Source: an uncultured Collinsella sp. (GTDB lineage Bacteria; Actinomycetota; Coriobacteriia; Coriobacteriales; Coriobacteriaceae). Taken from it: 64,000 nucleotides of DNA. How positions within the stretch are numbered: position 1 is the first letter of the stretch; each line of letters starts with the position of its first letter. The stretch covers positions 14,479-78,478 of the forward strand of contig UQPP01000004.1 of the NCBI GenBank assembly GCA_900543025.1, written 5' to 3'. The notes below the pieces were generated by a model. The model ran no database searches, was not told the origin of the DNA, and saw nothing but the letters and a program-made list of their open reading frames with translations. Made by a program: the position numbers and the translations under genes. This document shows positions 9,451 through 16,629 of the stretch, piece by piece.

Positions 9451-9981
9451 CTACTTGAGGAGGAAGTCGGAGAGGGGAACGGTACGGGCCTCGCGATGCT
9501 CGGGATCGGCGATGTGGTCGGCAGGATATCCACAGACGAGCATGTGATAGGGATAGACGCCCTTGGGCAGATTGAACTGCTCCTGTGCCACCTCAGGCTT
9601 AAAATGGCATACCCAGCACGTTCCCAGGCCCTGCTCGGTGGCCTCCATCATCATCTGATCGCAGACGATCGAAGTATCGATGGCACTCGAGTTCATCTGA
9701 TCATACGGGCGCACCCAGGCATCATCGGTAACGCTGCAAATAAGGAAGATAAGCGGAGCGCCAAAGATAGACCCATCACGAGCAAACCGAGGCTGACAAG
9801 CAGCAGCCTTCTCCAGAAGCTCAGGCGTATCCAACACCATCACACGAGAAGGATGATTATTGCAAGCAGAAGGAGCAATCCGCCCAGCCTCAACAATGGC
9901 ATCCACCACCGACTGCTCAACAGGACGATTCTCAAACTCGCGACAAGAATACCGACCCCGAGCCAGATCCAAATAAGACAT
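9451..9981 (-). CDS. Nitroreductase-family FMN oxidoreductase
   Basis: 176-residue NAD(P)H-dependent flavin enzyme of the nitroreductase fold. FMN-contact segments are RGRYSCREFENRPV near the N-terminus and GRIAPSACNNHPSRVMV. The C-terminal GLGTCWVCHF and LVCGYPAD are typical of the short anaerobe-type subfamily. The substrate cannot be told. The start at 9981 follows TTGGAGGG; the longer frame upstream is non-conserved in character. The N-terminal third (9780-9981) uses T-ending codons, unlike the C-terminal part, and belongs to the A/C-skewed tract described in the findings. A hairpin at 9426-9453 overlaps its stop. Confidence 0.9.
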   Translation of the reverse strand: MSYLDLARGRYSCREFENRPVEQSVVDAIVEAGRIAPSACNNHPSRVMVLDTPELLEKAAACQPRFARDGSIFGAPLIFLICSVTDDAWVRPYDQMNSSAIDTSIVCDQMMMEATEQGLGTCWVCHFKPEVAQEQFNLPKGVYPYHMLVCGYPADHIADPEHREARTVPLSDFLLK

Positions 9982-10164
9982 ACAAGCCCTCCAACAATTA
10001 AAAATCAAACAAACCCAAAGTAACCCAAACGGTACCCAAAGCAGCAATCAGCCAAACGCTCATCAAGGGCCAAAGTGTCTGAACGGATACCAAAGGTCCC
10101 TTCAGCCAAACCCCCATCGCGCTAAACCTATCAGCCAAAGTTCCCAATGGTGGTACATAAGGGA
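9982..10164. other. A/C-rich intergenic tract
   Basis: No gene is seen. The plus strand is dominated by A and C, and TCAGCCAAA recurs exactly at 10048-10056, 10102-10110 and 10131-10139. On the minus strand this reads TTTGGCTGA, upstream of the nitroreductase start. The tract ends at a large hairpin. Confidence 0.6.
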
Positions 10165-10243
10165 GCGGGCCTGGCCACTAATAACCTTTTGAACGACTCT
10201 GCTTGCAGCCGGAGTGAAAAAGGTTATTAGTGGCCGGGCCCGC
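10165..10243. repeat. Large hairpin element E1
   Basis: A 26-base inverted repeat with one G-U position: left arm 10165-10190 starting GCGGGCCTGGCC, right arm 10218-10243 ending GGCCGGGCCCGC, loop of 27 bases. It lies between the 3' end of the DUF47 gene and the start of the nitroreductase, so it may end the DUF47 transcript. Its ends match those of the larger hairpin near 24.0-24.2 kb. Confidence 0.85.
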
Positions 10244-10267
10244 GACCGGTGGGACACGTACCCCCAA

Positions 10268-10891
10268 TTAACTGTTCTTCATGACAATCGAATCCACGAC
10301 ATCGGCCACATTCTCGCAGCAGTCGGCGCAGTACTCCAGGAAGGCGTACACGTCACGCCAAGCGATGACCTCGAGCGGGTCCTTGCCGTTAACGTGCAGG
10401 TTGCGCATGGCGTTGATGTAGAGCTCGTCGGCCTCGGACTCGATGGTGTTGATCTGGATGACCAGCTCGCGCAGCGTTTTGGACTTGCGGTAGTTGGGCA
10501 GCTCGACCATCAGGTCCTTCATGGCGCGGCAGGCGTCGGTCACCTTGTGGGCGATCACGATGGCATCGGGATGGATGCTCTGGATGTTGGTGAAGTAGAC
10601 GCGCTGCACTACGCCCTCGATACGGTCGAGCACGGTGTCGAGTGAGCAGCTCATCAGGTCCAGGTCCTCGCGCTCAAGCGGGGTGATAAAGGCCGTGAGC
10701 AGGGCGTCTTCAAGCTCATGGTGCTTCTTGTCGGCCGCATGCTCGATTGAGTGCATCTTGTCGAGCATATCGTGAATCTTCGCGGGGTCAAAGTTCTCAA
10801 AAATCTTGGTGAGCAGCTCTGCGGCCTGAACGGCGAGGTCGGCACAGGCGACGTAGTTGTCAAAGTAGAACGAATCGGGTTTCTTTGCCAT
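10268..10891 (-). CDS. DUF47 (PhoU-like) phosphate transport regulator
   Basis: 207-residue all-helical protein of the DUF47/PhoU_div family, which is nearly always encoded beside a Pit phosphate permease and is thought to control it. Features are KIHDMLDKMHSIEHAADKKHHE followed by FITPLEREDLDLMSCSLDTV, the metal-binding E/D-rich helices of the family. The start at 10891 has GAAAGGAC upstream. It lies 67 bases downstream of pit on the same strand, consistent with a two-gene operon. Confidence 0.92.
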   Translation of the reverse strand: MAKKPDSFYFDNYVACADLAVQAAELLTKIFENFDPAKIHDMLDKMHSIEHAADKKHHELEDALLTAFITPLEREDLDLMSCSLDTVLDRIEGVVQRVYFTNIQSIHPDAIVIAHKVTDACRAMKDLMVELPNYRKSKTLRELVIQINTIESEADELYINAMRNLHVNGKDPLEVIAWRDVYAFLEYCADCCENVADVVDSIVMKNS

Positions 10892-10958
10892 GGGTGGGTC
10901 CTTTCGAGGCGAAGACGGGTGAGCGAAGTGTTGCGGTCCGGATGGACGTTCGGTTTGA

Positions 10959-12008
10959 CTAGAGGAACATCATGAACAGCTTGGCCATGACAAAGCTGAT
11001 GAGTCCGCAGGCGGGGAAGGTGAAGAACCAGGTGAACATCATGTCTTTGACGACGCCGAAGTTGATGGCCGAGAGGCGCTTGACGGCACCGACGCCCATG
11101 ATGGCGCAGGTCTTGATGTGGGTGGAGGACACGGGGATGCCGGTAAGGGTGGCTAGCAGCAGGTTCGCGGCGCCCGCGAGGTCGGCGGAGAAGCCCTGAT
11201 ACTTCTCGAGCTTAACCATGCTCTGGCCGACGGACTTGATGATGCGCTCGCCGCCCACGCTGGTGCCGATACCCATAGTGGCCGAGCATAGCAACATAAT
11301 CCAGATGGGGATGCCGGCATCGCCGACGCTAGTCTGGCCGTTTGCGAAGGCTACGCCTAAAAAGAGCACGCCGATGAACTTCTGTCCATCCTGCGCGCCG
11401 TGCATAAAGCTCATGGCCGCAGCGCTCGCGATCTGAGCGTATTTAAAGAAGACATTGGCGCGTCGCCTGTTGGCGGCGGCGAAAAGAATCGAGACGAGTT
11501 TGCACAGGACCCAGCCCATGACAAAGCCCAGGCCGATGGAGAGCGCCAGGCCGTAGATGACCTTCATCCACTCGTGGACGTTGACGCTGCTCGCGCCGCC
11601 GAGGGCGATAGCGGCACCGGTCAGGCCGGCGATAAGGCTGTGGCTTTGCGAGGTGGGGATGCCAAAACGCGACGCTGTGGCGCCGTAGACGACGATGGAG
11701 AACAGCGCTGCGCAGAGGCACGCGAGCGCCATGGTGCTGTTTCCGCCAAAGTCGACGATATGTGAGATGGTGTTGGCGACGCTCGCATTAAAGTGCGTCA
11801 TGATGAGCACGCCGAGGAAGTTGAATGCGGCGCTCATGAGAATGGCGGCGCGGGCGGGCATGCAACGCGTAGTGACGCAGGTCGCGATGGCGTTGGGCGC
11901 GTCGGTCCATCCATTGACGAAGATGGCGCCGAGCGCGAGGATCACGGTGACGGCAAGGACTGGGTTCGACACAATTTGGCCGAGGAAGGTTGAGAACGTT
12001 ACGTCCAT
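10959..12008 (-). CDS. pit: Inorganic phosphate transporter, PiT family
   Basis: 349-residue low-affinity cation/phosphate symporter with about ten membrane segments. The duplicated PiT signature is visible: GWTDAPNAIAT near residues 34-44 and, in the second half, MSFMHGAQDGQKFIG. SVGGERIIKSVG and the C-terminal GIPVSSTHIKTCAI are also typical. The ATG at 12008 has no strong RBS close by. It precedes the DUF47 gene and lies only 1.7 kb from the end of the pst/division cluster, so high- and low-affinity phosphate uptake are nearly adjacent. Confidence 0.94.
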   Translation of the reverse strand: MDVTFSTFLGQIVSNPVLAVTVILALGAIFVNGWTDAPNAIATCVTTRCMPARAAILMSAAFNFLGVLIMTHFNASVANTISHIVDFGGNSTMALACLCAALFSIVVYGATASRFGIPTSQSHSLIAGLTGAAIALGGASSVNVHEWMKVIYGLALSIGLGFVMGWVLCKLVSILFAAANRRRANVFFKYAQIASAAAMSFMHGAQDGQKFIGVLFLGVAFANGQTSVGDAGIPIWIMLLCSATMGIGTSVGGERIIKSVGQSMVKLEKYQGFSADLAGAANLLLATLTGIPVSSTHIKTCAIMGVGAVKRLSAINFGVVKDMMFTWFFTFPACGLISFVMAKLFMMFL

Positions 12009-12258
12009 ATATGGGCTTTCTCGAAGTTTGCAGGCACGTTACAAAAACATGATAAATCGTATCACCTCCTGTGGGTTTCTTAACGGAGTTCTGACGTGAG
12101 AAGTGGATTTTTTGGCACTAAAATTGAATATTAGTCCTGTTGACCGCGGGTATTCTTTTTGCTAACACGCCATGCGGACACGTGCGATTGCTACGACACT
12201 CCAAAACCACAGTCTGTTCGCTTTACAACATGCAAACATGCGTTCGATAATAGGAGAC

Positions 12259-12597
12259 ATGGAATATCGACAGACAGATGGCAAAACTCGGCGCGTGCAC
12301 AAGCAGTATGTGGACGTCGTGGCTCGCATCCTCGCGGGCGGACAGGTCGTGCCGGTCACCGTCTGCTGGGTCGACGGTCGTTGCTTTACGATTGACGAGA
12401 TTGTCTCGACCACTGGGTTTGGCCTGACGGTTCACGGCATTCGTACGGCAACCTATAAGGTGCGTTTTGGCGGGCATGCGACCGAGTTGTATCTGGAGGA
12501 CCAGACGCGTGAACGACCAGATGGCTCGCAGGCCCATCTGATGCGTTGGTGGGTGTGGGCATTCGACCGTACGCTCGAGGGCGAGCGCCGTAGGTAA
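12259..12597 (+). CDS. Small protein of unknown function
   Basis: 112 residues, rich in beta-strand-like alternating segments (VVPVTVCWVDGRCFTIDEIV, then YKVRFGGHATELYLED) and ending WWVWAFDRTLEGERRR. No signal or membrane segment is seen. The pattern resembles short actinobacterial proteins of the DUF6504 type, which is only a suggestion. Codon use is that of its neighbours, so it is probably real. The start is uncertain: ATG 12259 has AGGAGA only one base upstream, while ATG 12238 in frame has no clear RBS. Confidence 0.7.
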   Translation: MEYRQTDGKTRRVHKQYVDVVARILAGGQVVPVTVCWVDGRCFTIDEIVSTTGFGLTVHGIRTATYKVRFGGHATELYLEDQTRERPDGSQAHLMRWWVWAFDRTLEGERRR

Positions 12598-12681
12598 GGA
12601 CGTATGGCATTCGGGTACAATGACAGGAATCTTGTCAGCTACTGCGCCGTTATTTGTGGCGCTTTTTGAAAGGACGAACCT

Positions 12682-13377
12682 ATGAACGATATCCAGGGCT
12701 ATCAGAACGGCCCCGTCGAGAGCGGCGCAAGCCGCGCCAAGGAGATGTCGCCGCGCGCGTACAATCTCGCCATGTCTGCCCTGATCTTCTTGGGCTTTTG
12801 CGCCATGGGCGCCGGCGCCTACTTTACGAGCACCATGTCGTTTGCGCGCATGATGATGAGCGGCACCGCCCTGCCGCTGGTCTTTGGCTCGTTTATTTTG
12901 ACCATCGTCGGCATGGTCATGATGTCGGCCGCCGCCAGTAAGCAGTCCGTGGGCCTGTCCCTTGTGGGCTACGTAATCTTTGCGAGCACCTTTGGCCTGA
13001 CCGCGTCGTTTGGTCTTGCCAACTACGACCTGCCCACCATCAACACTGCCTTTATCGCCACGGCCGCCATCACCTTTGTCTTTGGCGCCTTGGGCGTGAC
13101 GTTCCCCAAGTTTTTCCAGCGCGTATATGGCATCGGTTTTGGCATTCTGCTCGCCACTATTCTGGTTGAGATCGTGCTGATGTTCATGGGCGTCTCGCAG
13201 ACCATCACCGATCTGATCGTAATCGTGGTGTTCGCCGGCTTTATTGGCTACGACACCTATGTTGCCACGACGGTGCCGCCTACGCTGCCCAACGCCGTGC
13301 TCATGGCGTCCAATCTGTTCGTGGACATTATCAACGTGTTCCTGCGCATCCTGAACATCCTTGGCCGTCGCGACTAG
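12682..13377 (+). CDS. Bax inhibitor-1/YccA family membrane protein
   Basis: 231-residue multi-spanning protein with seven hydrophobic segments after a soluble N-terminus of about 30 residues. The family block near the end, GFIGYDTYVATT, carries the conserved Asp, and VDIINVFLRILNILG follows. Family members are pH-sensitive calcium-leak channels or stress-related proteins interacting with FtsH. The ATG at 12682 follows GAAAGGAC. It is monocistronic, with a terminator 45 bases downstream. Confidence 0.9.
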   Translation: MNDIQGYQNGPVESGASRAKEMSPRAYNLAMSALIFLGFCAMGAGAYFTSTMSFARMMMSGTALPLVFGSFILTIVGMVMMSAAASKQSVGLSLVGYVIFASTFGLTASFGLANYDLPTINTAFIATAAITFVFGALGVTFPKFFQRVYGIGFGILLATILVEIVLMFMGVSQTITDLIVIVVFAGFIGYDTYVATTVPPTLPNAVLMASNLFVDIINVFLRILNILGRRD

Positions 13378-13420
13378 TGGCGAATTGCGGCGGTGCTTGC
13401 CGTGCGTGTAAATCGATGCG

Positions 13421-13449
13421 AAAGGCGGTCCTTCGGGGCCGTCTTTTTT
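13421..13449 (+). terminator. Intrinsic terminator
   Basis: GGCGGTCC and GGGCCGTC, with two G-U pairs, enclose a TTCG tetraloop and are followed by TTTTTT. It ends the Bax-inhibitor-like gene. Confidence 0.85.
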
Positions 13450-13515
13450 GTACTCGGCGGGGTATCATGGATGGGAAAAGCCGATAGCGGCAGAGACCGA
13501 GAAAGGTGACCACTT

Positions 13516-14628
13516 ATGGCAGACGTCGACAACAGGAACCGTAACCGCAGGTCCAACCGAGCGGGTCAGCCCAATCCCAAGCGCGAGGCCCGTGCCAAGG
13601 CCGCCGAGCGTCACGTGGCAACTGTGTCCGAAGCGTGCGCCAAGGATATCGAGCGTTCGCTTGCCGGTGTGTGCGAGTTCGATGGTATGCCTGCCGGTTT
13701 TGTCGCGGCGATTAAGGTCAAGGCCCAGGTGGCTGCTGCTGCCGAGGAGCAGGTTGCCGAGGAGCCCGAGGCCGCCGAGGTCGAGGCTGCAGTCGATACC
13801 GAGGTGGCGCCCGAGCCCGTCGAGGAGGCCGCCGAAGCCGAGTCCGAGCCCGCCGAGGAGCCCGCTGCGGCCCTGCCCGAGGTCACCGTGCTCGACGCCT
13901 CTGCCACGCAGGCCATTCTGGATAACGGCCGAGGCTACGCGCAATTCTGCGACATGGCCGTGCTCGCCTTTGCCTCGTTCACCAACCCGGGCGGCGGCTA
14001 CATCCAGGGCTATCTGGGTCAGGAGGCCACGCTCTGTGCCGATTCGTACCTGTACAACGTGCTCGATAAACAGCGCAAATGGTACGGCGAGAACCGTCGC
14101 CGCAACATCAACTGCGAGCTTTACCGCAACCGTGCGCTGGTGGTGCCTGCGGTGCGCTTCGACCGCAACCACGTGCATGCGTATGCCGACGTGATCGTGG
14201 CCGCCGCGCCCAACGCCAAGCGCGCTCGCCAGGAGTATCGCGTGGGTGACGATGCCCTGCTGGACGCCCTGCGCGATCGCATCCGCTTTGTGCTTGCCAT
14301 CTGCGACGAGCTGGGTCGCGAGAAGCTCGTGCTGGGTGCTTGGGGCTGCGACAACAACGGCTTTGACGCCGAGGCCGTGGCCGAGCTCTTCCGCAAGGAG
14401 CTCGCATCGGGCGACTTTAAGGTCAAGCAGGTCTTTTTTGCCGTGCCCTCTACGCGCTGGGACGAAGATTTTGCCAAGTTCGAGCACGTGCTGGCAAACT
14501 TCCCCGAGCGCAACGAGGAGTCCTATGCCCAGGTTGCCGCTCGCGCTGCGGCTGCCCGCGCCGCCGAGCAGGCCCAGGCTGCCGCCGAGGGCGATGAAGA
14601 CGATGACGATTGGCGCAAGTACCTGTAA
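13516..14628 (+). CDS. TIGR02452/microbial PARG-like macrodomain protein, altered catalytic motif
   Basis: 370 residues. An N-terminal region of about 110 residues is Ala/Glu/Pro-rich and low in complexity. The poly(ADP-ribose) glycohydrolase-like macrodomain (about 130-345) contains TNPGGGYIQGYLGQEATLC (about 156-174), VPAVRFDRN, and LVLGAWGCDNNGFDAEAVAELF near the C-terminus. In active microbial PARGs the signature is GGG...QEE, with the second Glu catalytic. Here the codons read CAG GAG GCC, giving QEA. It may therefore bind ADP-ribose without cleaving it. Start 13516 has GAAAGGTG upstream. The tail is acidic. Confidence 0.85.
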   Translation: MADVDNRNRNRRSNRAGQPNPKREARAKAAERHVATVSEACAKDIERSLAGVCEFDGMPAGFVAAIKVKAQVAAAAEEQVAEEPEAAEVEAAVDTEVAPEPVEEAAEAESEPAEEPAAALPEVTVLDASATQAILDNGRGYAQFCDMAVLAFASFTNPGGGYIQGYLGQEATLCADSYLYNVLDKQRKWYGENRRRNINCELYRNRALVVPAVRFDRNHVHAYADVIVAAAPNAKRARQEYRVGDDALLDALRDRIRFVLAICDELGREKLVLGAWGCDNNGFDAEAVAELFRKELASGDFKVKQVFFAVPSTRWDEDFAKFEHVLANFPERNEESYAQVAARAAAARAAEQAQAAAEGDEDDDDWRKYL

Positions 14629-14705
14629 TCGGTATGTGCTGACAGATGGGTCGAGCCGGTGGGAGGGCTGCTCCCGTCGGCTTTTTACTAGAGGAAGGGC
14701 TTACG

Positions 14706-15365
14706 ATGAAAAACGTTCTGTGCTTTGGCGACAGCAATACCTACGGCTATGATCCGGCGGCCATGCGCGACGGCACCGCGGTACGCTATGCGCACGATGT
14801 GCGCTGGTGCGGCGTGGCCCAGCGCGACCTGGGCGAGGGCTGGCATGTGATTGAGGAAGGCCTCAACGGCCGCACGACGGTACGCGACGACATGTGCCAT
14901 CTGGACACTAATCTCAACGGCATCCGCGCGTTGCCGATGCTGCTCGAGGCTCATAAGCCGCTGGATGCGATCGTGATTATGCTGGGCACTAACGACTGCA
15001 AGACGGTCTTTAGCGTGGGGGCTGCCGATATCGCTGACGGTGCCATGGCGCTGATTCGCACCGTCCGCGCGTTTCCCTGGACCGAAGCCGCGCCCTGTCC
15101 GCGTATTCTGCTGATGGCGCCTATCAAGATTAAACCGCAGATCGCCGATGTGTACATGACCGACTTTGACGAGCGCTCCGTCGAGGCCTCGGAACATTTT
15201 GCCGAATACTATGCGTATGCTGCTAGACAGTTTGGCTGCGACTTTTTGAATGCCGCTGATTTTGCCGAGCCGGGCGATATCGATTATCTGCACATGATGC
15301 CCGAAAGCCACGAGAGCCTGGGCCACGCCGTGGCAGCCAAGCTCCAAGAGATGCTTGGTGAGTAG
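14706..15365 (+). CDS. SGNH/GDSL hydrolase (arylesterase-like)
   Basis: 219-residue cytoplasmic-type esterase with the four SGNH blocks: FGDSNTYGY (nucleophile Ser about residue 9), the glycine block EEGLNGRTT, MLGTNDCK, and the C-terminal Asp-His pair in DIDYLHMMPESHESLG. The closest well-known relatives are arylesterase/acyl-CoA thioesterase-like enzymes, and the natural substrate is unknown. The start at 14706 follows AGAGGAAGG; the longer frame from 14646 is not supported. Confidence 0.92.
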   Translation: MKNVLCFGDSNTYGYDPAAMRDGTAVRYAHDVRWCGVAQRDLGEGWHVIEEGLNGRTTVRDDMCHLDTNLNGIRALPMLLEAHKPLDAIVIMLGTNDCKTVFSVGAADIADGAMALIRTVRAFPWTEAAPCPRILLMAPIKIKPQIADVYMTDFDERSVEASEHFAEYYAYAARQFGCDFLNAADFAEPGDIDYLHMMPESHESLGHAVAAKLQEMLGE

Positions 15366-15425
15366 CGCGACCCAAAGCAGTACAGAAGTTCCCCTTGCGA
15401 CGGCTTGTTTCGTTGGTTTGTTTTG

Positions 15426-15556
15426 ATCTGTAACAGTTGTAAGGCCGAAAACGGGCTAGATGTTACAGATTAAGATTATTTAGGTCGATATCGGTCGTTT
15501 GTCTCGATCTGTAACATCTAGGGTCGATTTTGCCGAGTTAATGCTACAGATCGAGA
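15426..15556. repeat. Tandem inverted repeats around GATCTGTAACA
   Basis: Two successive palindromic units share the word GATCTGTAAC. The first has arms ATCTGTAACA (15426-15435) and TGTTACAGAT (15461-15470). The second has arms TCTCGATCTGTA (15502-15513) and TACAGATCGAGA (15545-15556). They lie between convergent genes. Function unknown. Confidence 0.8.
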
Positions 15557-15566
15557 TGTTTGTGGG

Positions 15567-15605
15567 AACCACCGCAAAGGTGCCTGTCCCCTTTGCGGTG
15601 GTTTT
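15567..15605. terminator. Bidirectional hairpin terminator between convergent genes
   Basis: A perfect 14-base-pair stem, AACCACCGCAAAGG with its complement, closes a nine-base loop and is followed by TTTT on the plus strand. It lies between the SGNH hydrolase gene and the 3' end of thiD. Confidence 0.8.
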
Positions 15606-15617
15606 GAGCTGCGAATC

Positions 15618-16448
15618 TTAATACTGCCACATGTGGTTGACGGGGCCGGAGCCTTTGCCCATGTCAAAGCCGGCGGCCAGAGCGCCCGTTAGGTATGCCT
15701 TGCCGGCGTTGACAGCGTCGGCAAGATCCATGCCCTGAGCCAGCGCGCAGGCGATGGCGGACGAGAGCGTGCATCCGGTGCCGTGCGTGTTGTCGGTCTC
15801 GATGCGCTTGTGGCGGAACCACGTGGTGAGTGGATCTCCCAGATGGTTGCCCTCGTCATCGAGTGGCGCGGGTTCGGCCAGTACATCGTTGGCCTCGTTG
15901 ACAAGATGCCCACCCTTAACGAGGGATGCGCAACCAAAGCGGCGGGTGAGGAGCATGGCAGCATTTTGCTGCGTGCGCTCGGAGTCGACCTCGTAGTCGA
16001 GCAGGGCCATGGCCTCGGGAATATTGGGCGTGATAACCGTCGCTAGCGGGAACAGGCGGCGGGCGAGCGCCTCGGCGGCATCTTCGGCAATCAGCCGTGC
16101 GCCCGAGGTGGCTACCATGACGGGGTCGACTACCACGTTTGTCGCGTTCCAAGCGCTCAGGCGGTCGGCGATAACATCGATAATCTCGGCAGAGGAAACC
16201 ATGCCGATCTTGACGGCGTTGGGGCGGATATCGTCAAAAACGGCATCGATCTGCGCCGCGACAATATCCGGGGAGATGTTCTGCACGGCGGTGACGCCCA
16301 GGGTGTTCTGTGCGGTGATGGCGGTGATGGCCGTCTCGGCATACAGGCGGTGCGCCGTGATGGTCTTGATGTCGGCCTGAATGCCGGCGCCACCGCTGGA
16401 ATCGGATCCTGCGATGGATAGAACGGCAGGCACCTTACTGCGATCCAT
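15618..16448 (-). CDS. thiD: Hydroxymethylpyrimidine/phosphomethylpyrimidine kinase ThiD
   Basis: 276-residue ribokinase-fold enzyme that phosphorylates HMP and HMP-P for thiamine synthesis. Seen: SIAGSDSSGGAGIQADIKTI at the N-terminus, VVDPVMVATSGARL (about 105-118), and the anion-hole segment NTHGTGCTLSSAIA (about 218-231). A start at 16448 with AAGGGAGC upstream is well supported. It lies downstream of thiC on the same strand after 180 bases that contain a GC-rich hairpin (16513-16538). Confidence 0.95.
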   Translation of the reverse strand: MDRSKVPAVLSIAGSDSSGGAGIQADIKTITAHRLYAETAITAITAQNTLGVTAVQNISPDIVAAQIDAVFDDIRPNAVKIGMVSSAEIIDVIADRLSAWNATNVVVDPVMVATSGARLIAEDAAEALARRLFPLATVITPNIPEAMALLDYEVDSERTQQNAAMLLTRRFGCASLVKGGHLVNEANDVLAEPAPLDDEGNHLGDPLTTWFRHKRIETDNTHGTGCTLSSAIACALAQGMDLADAVNAGKAYLTGALAAGFDMGKGSGPVNHMWQY

Positions 16449-16629
16449 GTTCGCTCCCTTGTTCGGTCGGAATCAAATGGGTCTATAAGCCAGCATTATA
16501 AAGATGCCCGGGCCGACTCTATGTCGAACCCGGGCGGGCGATGCAATCTTTACGCAAATGCAAGCAAATGTTCACACGTCAACAATTGACAGGCACCAGC
16601 TCGCCGCCAGAGGCGGCCGCGGCGACAGG

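Noticed and set aside
9426..9453. Terminator at the end of the nitroreductase gene
   Set aside because: TAGGTTTT and AAAACCTA with GGG/CCC form a good hairpin, but it overlaps the stop codon and no T-run follows on the minus strand; left as an unassigned palindrome.
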